6,826 nt of DNA from JBKJML01 sp046596415. Lineage in GTDB: Bacteria > Actinomycetota > Thermoleophilia > Gaiellales > Gaiellaceae. The stretch is taken from assembly GCA_046596415.1 (NCBI GenBank), contig JBKJML010000028.1, positions 1-6,826 of the forward strand, given 5' to 3'. Below are positions 1-4,992 of the stretch, piece by piece; the stretch's first letter is position 1, and each line of letters begins with the position of its first letter. The notes under the pieces were generated by a model. It saw only the letters and a list, made by a program, of their open reading frames with translations, had not been told where the DNA came from and did no database searches. A program made the translations under genes and the position numbers.

Positions 1-1731
1 CTCGAGCGGGTCGACCACGTTCCCCTTCGACTTCGACATCTTCGCGCCGTGCCGGTAGATCATCCCCTGGTTGAAGAGGCGCGCGAACGGCTCGCGGAAG
101 CCGACCAGGCCCAGCTCGTTCATCACCTTCGTGAAGAAGCGCGCGTAGAGCAGGTGCAGGATCGCGTGCTCGACGCCGCCGATGTACTGGTTCACCGGCA
201 GCCAGTAGTCGGCCAGCTCCTTCGAGAAGGGCGCCGTCTCGTTGCCCACGTCGGTGTAGCGGATGAAGTACCAGGACGAGTCGACGAACGTGTCCATCGT
301 GTCGGTCTCGCGCGAGGCCGGGCCGCCGCAAGCGGGGCACGTCGTCGCGACCCAGTCCTCGGCGGCCGCGAGCGGTGAGCGGCCCTTGGGCAGGTAGTCC
401 TCGAGGTAGGGCAGGACGACGGGCAGGTCTGCATCGGGCACGGGCACGGTGCCGCAGCTCTCGCAGTGGACGATCGGGATCGGGCAGCCCCAGTAGCGCT
501 GCCGCGAGAGCAGCCAGTCGCGCAGGCGGTAGCCGATCGTCGCCTCCCCCGCGCCGCGCTCGGCGAGCCAGGCGGTGATCGCGCGCTTGCCGTCGTCGGC
601 CGTCAGGCCCGTGAACGCGCCCGAGGCAACGAGCGTGCCCTCCTCGCTCACGACCTCCTCGATCGGCAGGGCGTAGCGCTCCGCGAAAGCGCGGTCGCGC
701 GCGTCGTGCGCCGGCACCGCCATGATCGCGCCGGTGCCGTACTCCATCAGCACGTAGTCGGCGACCCAGATCGGCACCTTGCGCCCGTCGACCGGGTTGA
801 CGGCATAGCTGCCGGTGAAGACGCCGTCCTTGTCCTTCTGCTCGCGCTCGACGGCCGTACGGCTCTGCGCATGACGGACGTACTCGCGTACTTCGGGGTC
901 GGTCAGGGAGTCGACGAACGGATGCTCGGGAGCGACGACGAAGAACGTCGCGCCGAAGAGCGTGTCGGGCCGGGTCGTGAAGACGGGTAGCTGCTCGCCG
1001 GAGCCGTCGACCTTGAAGACGACCCGCGCACCCTCGGAGCGGCCGATCCAGTTGCGCTGCATCGTCAGGACGCGCTCCGGCCACGACTCGAGCAGGCTCA
1101 TCTCGTCGAGGAGCGCGTCGGCGTAGTCGGTGATCCTGAAGAACCACTGCGTCAGGTCCTTCGTCTCGACCTCGGTGCCGCAGCGCTCGCAGTGGCCGTC
1201 GATCACCTGCTCGTTCGCGAGCACGGTCTGGTCCTTCGGGCACCACTTGACCGGCGCCTCCTTCCGGTAGGCGAGCCCTTTCTCGAAGAAGCGCAAGAAG
1301 AGCCACTGTGTCCACCGGTAGTAGCGTGGATCGTGGGTCGAGATCTCGCGGTCCCAGTCGAACGCCCAGCCCAGACGCTTCATCTGCTCGCGAATCGCGA
1401 CGATGTTGCGCTCGATCACCTCGCGCGGGGGCGCACCCTCCCGGATGGCCGCGTTCTCGGCGGGCAGCCCGAAGGAGTCGTAGCCCATCGGCCGCAGCAC
1501 CTGGAAGCCCCGCCGTCGCCGGACGTGCGTCACCACATCGCCGATCGTGTAGTTGAGGACGTGACCCATGTGGAGCTCACCCGACGGGTAGGGGAGCATC
1601 TCGACGACGTAGGTCTTCTGCGGGTGCTCACCCGCCTCGGACGGCTCAGGATTGGGCACGTTGAAGGCACGCGCCTCCTCCCAGACGCGCTGCCACTTCG
1701 TTTCGATCGTCTTCGGGTCGTAACCCTTCAT
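1..1731 (-). CDS. leuS: Leucyl-tRNA synthetase, N-terminal 577 residues (3' end outside window)
   Basis: Cytoplasmic class I synthetase charging tRNA-Leu with leucine. The frame is open from the start to base 1 with no stop or frameshift. The HIGH-type motif is HMGH at residues 54-57 and KMSKS is at 564-568. The CP1 editing domain shows TTRPDT at 252-257 and GTGAIMAVPAHDARD at about 332-346, so post-transfer editing should be intact. A zinc site is suggested by C164, C181 and C184, and a second by CxxC pairs at 423/426 and 465/468, as I recall in the Thermus enzyme. Only a few residues separate NQGMIY from KMSKS, so the large leucine-specific insert of E. coli is absent, as in Bacillus. About 250 residues (anticodon-binding and C-terminal domains) lie outside. 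I chose ATG 1731 because GGGAA sits about 5 bases upstream; in-frame ATG 1743 would add MGTT but has poor SD spacing. A terminator-like hairpin precedes the gene, suggesting attenuation. Confidence 0.97.
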   Translation of the reverse strand, partial: MKGYDPKTIETKWQRVWEEARAFNVPNPEPSEAGEHPQKTYVVEMLPYPSGELHMGHVLNYTIGDVVTHVRRRRGFQVLRPMGYDSFGLPAENAAIREGAPPREVIERNIVAIREQMKRLGWAFDWDREISTHDPRYYRWTQWLFLRFFEKGLAYRKEAPVKWCPKDQTVLANEQVIDGHCERCGTEVETKDLTQWFFRITDYADALLDEMSLLESWPERVLTMQRNWIGRSEGARVVFKVDGSGEQLPVFTTRPDTLFGATFFVVAPEHPFVDSLTDPEVREYVRHAQSRTAVEREQKDKDGVFTGSYAVNPVDGRKVPIWVADYVLMEYGTGAIMAVPAHDARDRAFAERYALPIEEVVSEEGTLVASGAFTGLTADDGKRAITAWLAERGAGEATIGYRLRDWLLSRQRYWGCPIPIVHCESCGTVPVPDADLPVVLPYLEDYLPKGRSPLAAAEDWVATTCPACGGPASRETDTMDTFVDSSWYFIRYTDVGNETAPFSKELADYWLPVNQYIGGVEHAILHLLYARFFTKVMNELGLVGFREPFARLFNQGMIYRHGAKMSKSKGNVVDPLE

Positions 1732-1756
1732 CGTCGTTCCCATCTTCCCGGGGTAC

Positions 1757-1780
1757 AAAAAAGCCTCTCTTCCGAGAGGC
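1757..1780 (-). terminator. Intrinsic terminator in the leuS leader
   Basis: On the minus strand a perfect 7-bp stem GCCTCTC/GAGAGGC closed by a GGAA tetraloop (1763-1780) is followed at once by six T residues (1757-1762). This is a textbook Rho-independent terminator. It is directional: the plus-strand reading has no T-tract after the stem. It lies only about 25 bases before the leuS start codon and is not after any gene on this strand, so it is best read as a conditional terminator (attenuator) in the leuS 5' UTR. Confidence 0.85.
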
Positions 1781-1821
1781 CGTGGGAAGCTGCCGCGGCG
1801 CCGCCGCGTTCGCTTCCTGTC

Positions 1822-1842
1822 CTAGCCAAGAAGCTGCTTCAT
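1822..1842 (-). CDS. Candidate leuS leader peptide (M-K-Q-L-L-G)
   Basis: A seven-codon ORF ATG AAG CAG CTT CTT GGC TAG lies 78 bases upstream of the leuS terminator T-tract. Two of its six residues are leucine, encoded by adjacent CTT codons, whereas most Leu codons in neighbouring genes are CTC or CTG. It ends a few bases before the first arm of a hairpin, the usual position for a regulatory leader peptide. An AGGA lies 9 bases upstream of ATG, but an in-register -10-like TAGGAT covers the same place, so the mRNA may start at or next to the ATG (leaderless). An in-frame GTG at 1860 would give a 12-residue peptide with a third Leu codon (CTA). So short an ORF can occur by chance; its placement with the terminator is the support. 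Confidence 0.5.
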   Translation of the reverse strand: MKQLLG

Positions 1843-1850
1843 CGGTGGAA

Positions 1851-1856
1851 ATCCTA
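1851..1856 (-). promoter_or_regulatory. Candidate -10 box for the leuS leader transcript
   Basis: TAGGAT on the minus strand fits the TAnnnT -10 form used by primary sigma factors of high-GC Actinomycetota. It ends 8 bases before the leader-peptide ATG (1842), so transcription would start at or within a base or two of that ATG. No convincing -35 element is seen at the usual distance, which is common for such promoters. This is an inference from one hexamer in the only gap available to drive leuS. Confidence 0.4.
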
Positions 1857-1867
1857 GCACCTGCTAG
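1854..1867. repeat. Perfect 14-bp dyad in the lysA/leuS divergent region
   Basis: CTAGCA-CC-TGCTAG is a perfect 6-bp inverted repeat with a 2-bp spacer. It overlaps the -10-like box of the leuS leader (1851-1856) and a weak -10-like hexamer of lysA (1865-1870). Its place between the two starts suits an operator for a dimeric regulator acting on both genes. No regulator gene is in the window, and one site of this size can be chance. Confidence 0.4.
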
Positions 1868-1870
1868 CGT
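1865..1870 (+). promoter_or_regulatory. Weak -10-like hexamer for lysA
   Basis: TAGCGT (TAnnnT form) lies 17 bases upstream of the lysA ATG, and no -35 partner is recognisable. A start about 7 bases downstream would put the transcript 5' end inside the Shine-Dalgarno sequence, which argues against this exact site; the real promoter may lie further upstream, within the leuS leader. Confidence 0.2.
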
Positions 1871-1875
1871 CGAGC

Positions 1876-1882
1876 GAGAGGG
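1876..1882 (+). promoter_or_regulatory. Ribosome binding site of lysA
   Basis: GAGAGGG is a purine-rich Shine-Dalgarno match 5 bases before ATG 1888. It fixes the lysA start, and no better in-frame start exists upstream in the short gap. Confidence 0.65.
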
Positions 1883-1887
1883 CGCGA

Positions 1888-3147
1888 ATGCTCGAACTGT
1901 TCCCTGACACCGCGGCGGTCGAGGACGGCGAGCTCACGCTCGGCGGCCTTTCCGCGGCAGCACTCGCCGAACGGTTCGGAACGCCGCTGCTCGTCTACTG
2001 CGAAGCGACGCTCCGGCTGCGGGCACAAGAGCTGGCCGCCGCGGCCGACGGTGCCCTCCTCGTCTACGGCACGAAGGCCTTCCCCAACGTGGCGCTGATG
2101 CGACTGCTCGCCGAGGAGGGGATCGGCGCCGACGTCTCGTCACTCGGTGAGCTTGCGTTCGCCCGCGCCGCAGGGATCGAGGGCGCACGGCTCGTGATGC
2201 ACGGCAACAACAAGAGCGACGAGGAGCTCCGTGCCGCAGCCGAGGCAGGAGCGCTCGTCGTCCTCGACGGGCTCGACGAGCCGGAGCGAGCGGCCGCCGC
2301 CGGCGTGCAGCGTGTCCTCGTCAGGGTCAACCCGGACGTCGATGCCGACACACACGCCGCGATCCGCACCGGACACTACGGCGCCAAGTTCGGCCTCGCC
2401 GCCGACGACGCCGTGCTGGCGGTAGCGGCCGCGCGCGACGCCGGCCTTCAGGTGGCGGGTCTCCACGCGCACGTCGGCTCCCAGCTCGCCGACGCGCGGG
2501 CGCACCTGGCCGCAGTCGAGCAGCTCGCCGAGCTCGCGCTCCGCTGCCAGGAGGAAATCGACTGGGTTCCCGCTCTCGTCGACGTCGGCGGTGGCTTCGG
2601 CGTCCGCCACGTCGAAGCCGAGCCCGAGCCACCCGTCGCGGAGTTGATCCGGGCCGTCGCCGACGCGGTCTCGCACGCCTGGGTGATGCGCCGCCTCGCA
2701 CCGCCGGCGCTCGCGTTCGAGCCGGGCCGTTCACTCATCGGCCGGGCTGGAGTGACGCTCTACCGGGTCGGCGCCGTCAAGCACCAGGGCGACCGCGTCT
2801 TCGCCGCGATCGACGGCGGCATGTCCGACAACCCCCGCCCGCAGCTCTACGGGGCGCGCTACGCAGCGCTCTCGGCGGGTCGCGCCGACGAGGAGGCCGA
2901 CGAGGAAGTGACCGTCGCCGGCAAGCACTGCGAGTCGGGCGACGTCCTGATCGACCGTGTCGCGCTACCCGCACCGCACCGCGGCGACCTGCTGGCGATC
3001 CCGGTCACCGGCGCCTACACGCTCGCGATGAGCTCGAACTACAACGGCGTCCCGCGCCCGGCGGCGGTGCTCGTCGGCGGCGGCGAGGCCCGCGAGATCC
3101 GGCGACGCGAGACAGTCGAGGATCTCCTGGCGCGCGAGATTTCTTAG
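1888..3147 (+). CDS. lysA: Diaminopimelate decarboxylase
   Basis: PLP-dependent fold-type III enzyme converting meso-2,6-diaminopimelate to L-lysine and CO2, the last step of lysine synthesis. The protein has 419 residues, a usual length. An N-terminal alanine-racemase-like barrel carries the PLP lysine in YGTKAFPN (K63), then HGNNKS at 105-110, HAHVGSQ with the ring-stacking His near 193-195, the phosphate-binding GGGFG at 234-238 and EPGRS at 278-282. The C-terminal beta domain carries IDGGMSDNPRPQLYGA (308-323), CESGDVL (348-354) with the active-site Cys of the partner subunit, and GAY with Y377. The CESGD form and DNPRP loop favour LysA over ornithine or arginine decarboxylases. It is transcribed away from leuS, and its TAG overlaps the stop of convergent hisIE, leaving no space for a terminator. 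All expected residues are present. Confidence 0.96.
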   Translation: MLELFPDTAAVEDGELTLGGLSAAALAERFGTPLLVYCEATLRLRAQELAAAADGALLVYGTKAFPNVALMRLLAEEGIGADVSSLGELAFARAAGIEGARLVMHGNNKSDEELRAAAEAGALVVLDGLDEPERAAAAGVQRVLVRVNPDVDADTHAAIRTGHYGAKFGLAADDAVLAVAAARDAGLQVAGLHAHVGSQLADARAHLAAVEQLAELALRCQEEIDWVPALVDVGGGFGVRHVEAEPEPPVAELIRAVADAVSHAWVMRRLAPPALAFEPGRSLIGRAGVTLYRVGAVKHQGDRVFAAIDGGMSDNPRPQLYGARYAALSAGRADEEADEEVTVAGKHCESGDVLIDRVALPAPHRGDLLAIPVTGAYTLAMSSNYNGVPRPAAVLVGGGEAREIRRRETVEDLLAREIS

Positions 3148-3689
3148 CCGCGGCGGCGTAACAGCTCGTCCTCGACCGCAGTCGGGTCGAGACCGCGGGC
3201 GGCGAGCAGTGCGTAGCTGTGGAACCAGAGGTCGGCGAGCTCCTCGATCAGCCGCTCGTCCGACTCACCCGCCCCGGCGAGCGCCGCCTCGAGCCCCTCC
3301 TCCCCCACCTTCCGGGCTGCGAGCGCCGGGTCGTCGAGGAGCGAGACGACGTACGAGCCTTGCGGCCGCTCGAGCTTCCGCTCGGCGATCGTCCGCCAGA
3401 GCCAAGGTGCGAAGCACGAGACGGAGCCGGTGTGACAGGCCGGACCGGCCGGACGGACCCGCAGCAGGATCGCGTCGCCATCGCAGTCGTCTCGCAACTC
3501 TTCGACGGCGAGCGTGTTGCCGGAGGTCTCACCCTTGCGCCAGAGTGTTTGCCGTGAGCGGCTCCAAAACCACGCCTCCCCGGTCTCGCGGGTGAGGCGC
3601 AGCGCCTCCTCGTTCATCCAGGCGAGCATCAGCACCCGGCCGGTGTCGACATCCTGGACGATCGCCGCGACTAGCGTCTCGTCGGCCAT
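3144..3689 (-). CDS. hisIE: Bifunctional phosphoribosyl-AMP cyclohydrolase / phosphoribosyl-ATP pyrophosphatase
   Basis: Catalyses histidine steps 2 (PR-ATP to PR-AMP, HisE domain) and 3 (ring opening to ProFAR, HisI domain). The 181 residues carry HisI at about 1-108: WFWSRSRQTLWRKGETSGN at 40-58, the metal site DDCDGD at 67-72 (D68, D70, D72), and Zn ligands C69, C85 in ACHTG and C92 in SCF. HisE follows at about 111-181 with KVGEEGLE at 127-134 and EELADLWFH at 149-157. Both halves are short: HisI starts close to its IVQD strand and the linker to HisE is only a few residues. I chose ATG 3689 because GGAGGAGG lies just upstream and the family begins here; longer upstream starts run through hisF in another frame. 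It overlaps the hisF end by 19 bp and is the last gene of the his operon. Confidence 0.95.
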   Translation of the reverse strand: MADETLVAAIVQDVDTGRVLMLAWMNEEALRLTRETGEAWFWSRSRQTLWRKGETSGNTLAVEELRDDCDGDAILLRVRPAGPACHTGSVSCFAPWLWRTIAERKLERPQGSYVVSLLDDPALAARKVGEEGLEAALAGAGESDERLIEELADLWFHSYALLAARGLDPTAVEDELLRRRG

Positions 3690-4411
3690 CCCGCCTCCTC
3701 CAACTCGCGCTTCAGCTCGCCGATCCGCTCGGGGCGCTCGTGGACGATCGAGGCGACGAGCCCCGCCTCGGCGCCCGCCTCGAACGCCTCGATCAGGTGC
3801 CTTCCGCAGCCCGCCCCGCCCGACGCGATCACGGGACAGGCGACCGCCGACGCGACCGAACGGGTCAGCTCGAGGTCGTAGCCCGCACGCGTCCCGTCGG
3901 CGTCGATCGAGGTGAGCAGGATCTCGCCGGCGCCGCGCCGCTCGGCTTCCTGCGCCCACAGAACGGCACCGATACCGCGCGGATTGCGTGCCCCGTGAGT
4001 GACCACCTCGCCGGCACGGGAGTCGATCGCACAAACGACTGCCTGCGAGCCGAATTCGCCCGCGAGGTCACCGATCAGGCCGGGCTCCTCGAGCGCGGCC
4101 CGGTTCACGGCCACCTTGTCCGCTCCGGCGCGCAGCAGCGCCCGGGCATCCTCGACACCGCCGATCCCGCCACCGACCGTGAACGGCACCGTCAGCTCGG
4201 CGGCCGCGCGCTCGACGAGCTCGAGCGGCGGTCGCCGGTCTTCGATCGTCGCCGTCACGTCGAGGAAGACGATCTCGTCGGCGCCGAGCTCCGAGTAGCG
4301 CGCCGCAAGCTCGACCGGGTCGCCGATCTCCCGGAGGTCCTGAAAGCGGACGCCCTTGACGACCCGGCCGCCGGCCACGTCGAGACAGGCGATCAGGCGC
4401 TTCTTGACCAT
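3671..4411 (-). CDS. hisF: Imidazole glycerol phosphate synthase, cyclase subunit
   Basis: TIM-barrel subunit that joins PRFAR with ammonia from HisH to give imidazole glycerol phosphate (step 5) and AICAR. It has 246 residues, slightly short for the family (about 250-258). The general acid/base residues are D11 in ACLDV and D130 in CAIDSR. Phosphate-binding barrel-end loops are recognisable: VGGGIG at 79-84, LTSIDADGT at 166-174, SGGAG at 197-201 and ASIVH at 220-224. These separate it from HisA, which lacks the N-terminal KKRLIACLD form. ATG 4411 lies inside the last codons of hisH (19-bp overlap), which suggests translational coupling and matches the 1:1 HisH-HisF complex. The loop after DVTAT reads IEDRRPP rather than the common EGR form; otherwise it is ordinary. 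Confidence 0.96.
   Translation of the reverse strand: MVKKRLIACLDVAGGRVVKGVRFQDLREIGDPVELAARYSELGADEIVFLDVTATIEDRRPPLELVERAAAELTVPFTVGGGIGGVEDARALLRAGADKVAVNRAALEEPGLIGDLAGEFGSQAVVCAIDSRAGEVVTHGARNPRGIGAVLWAQEAERRGAGEILLTSIDADGTRAGYDLELTRSVASAVACPVIASGGAGCGRHLIEAFEAGAEAGLVASIVHERPERIGELKRELEEAGWPTRR
3694..3701 (-). promoter_or_regulatory. Strong ribosome binding site of hisIE
   Basis: GGAGGAGG on the minus strand, 4 to 7 bases before ATG 3689 depending on the register used, lies within the 3' end of hisF. It is the strongest Shine-Dalgarno match in the window and decides the hisIE start, excluding much longer in-frame starts. Confidence 0.8.
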
Positions 4412-4992
4412 GCCAGCAGGTTCCGGAGGAGGAGTGCCCCGGCGGCGGCGCTGCGCTCAGGATGGAACTGAACGCCGCCGACGGCGCCGAGCTCGACCGC
4501 CGCGGCGAGCGGCCCGTCGTGATCCGCCGTGGCGGCGAGCGCTGCGGCCTCGGGCTCGGCGGCGTAGCCGTGTGCGAAGTAGGCGTCCGTTCCGTCGAGC
4601 CCGGCCAGGAGCGTACCGCCGTTCGTGACCGTGAGCTCGTTCCAGCCCATGTGCGGGACGCGGCGGGCGCGCAGCCGCCGGACGGGGCCGCGCAAGAGCC
4701 CCAGCCCGCGCCCGCCCTCCTCGCTCTCCTCGAAGAGGAGCTGCATGCCGACGCAGATGCCAAAGACCGGCCGACCACTCGCAGCGCGCTCACGCAGGGC
4801 GTCGTCGAGCCCGTTGGCCGCGAGGCCGCGCGCGGCGCTCTCGACGTGACCGACCCCCGCAACGAGCGCGAGCGGCGCCTCGCGCACGGCCTTGGGGTCG
4901 ACGGTGAGAAACGGGTCCGACCCGGCCCGCTCGAGCGCGGCAGCGACGCTGCGCACGTTCCCGGCACCGTAGTCGGTGATCGCGACTCTCAC
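4393..4992 (-). CDS. hisH: Imidazole glycerol phosphate synthase, glutamine amidotransferase subunit
   Basis: Class I glutamine amidotransferase releasing ammonia from glutamine and channelling it to HisF. It has 199 residues, the usual length. The N-terminus VAITDYGAGN (residues 3-12) is typical; the nucleophile is C80 in GICVGMQLLF, and the catalytic His and Glu are H177 and E179 in GVQFHPERS. The oxyanion-strand motif, normally PGVG, reads AGVG at 45-48. The start is GTG 4992, which overlaps the hisCB stop in a GTGA arrangement and has GAAAGGTG (4997-5004) upstream. A longer in-frame ATG start would run through hisB in another frame and add an Arg-rich extension unlike the family, so I reject it. 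The 3' end overlaps hisF by 19 bp. Confidence 0.95.
   Translation of the reverse strand: MRVAITDYGAGNVRSVAAALERAGSDPFLTVDPKAVREAPLALVAGVGHVESAARGLAANGLDDALRERAASGRPVFGICVGMQLLFEESEEGGRGLGLLRGPVRRLRARRVPHMGWNELTVTNGGTLLAGLDGTDAYFAHGYAAEPEAAALAATADHDGPLAAAVELGAVGGVQFHPERSAAAGALLLRNLLAWSRSA

Larger units (their letters stand above)
1757..1842 (-). promoter_or_regulatory. Candidate leucine-responsive attenuator (leader peptide, anti-antiterminator, terminator)
   Basis: Seen, in minus-strand order: a short ORF with adjacent Leu codons (1842-1822); segment A, AGGAAGC (1818-1812), just after its stop; a GC-rich inner hairpin GCGGC-GGC-GCCGC; segment B, GCTTCCC (1790-1784); and the terminator, whose loop and 3' arm begin with segment C, GGAAG (1773-1769). 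A pairs with B over 6 bp, leaving the terminator free. B can instead pair with C over 5 bp, which would break the terminator. A ribosome stalled on the Leu codons for lack of charged tRNA-Leu would cover part of A, freeing B. This is the logic of classical amino-acid attenuators such as trp, leu and pheST leaders. The function is inferred; the weak point is that B:C has only 5 bp, against 7 bp for the terminator. Confidence 0.55.

Noticed and set aside
1..1731. Possible frameshift in leuS
   Set aside because: I translated the minus strand codon by codon through this region; the frame is continuous from start to base 1 with all expected motifs in order.
1779..1806. Alternative hairpin GCCGCGG/CCACGGC overlapping the terminator foot as an antiterminator
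   Set aside because: The pairing has a C-A mismatch and overlaps the terminator stem by only two bases, so it would hardly prevent terminator formation; it may coexist with it.
1192..1857. 221-codon open frame on the plus strand opposite leuS and its leader
   Set aside because: Antisense to intact, well-conserved LeuRS sequence; no family resemblance and no credible ribosome binding site.
1763..1887. T-box riboswitch upstream of leuS
   Set aside because: The minus strand has GGCGCCGCGG before the terminator, resembling GGNACCGCGG, but the required UGGN core that pairs with the tRNA NCCA end is not present (CGGC instead), and only about 125 bases separate the terminator from lysA, too few for a normal Stem I.
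3690..4034. Long N-terminal extension of HisIE
   Set aside because: The frame stays open upstream but runs through hisF in another register and encodes an Arg-rich stretch; a strong SD at 3694-3701 and family alignment fix the start at 3689.
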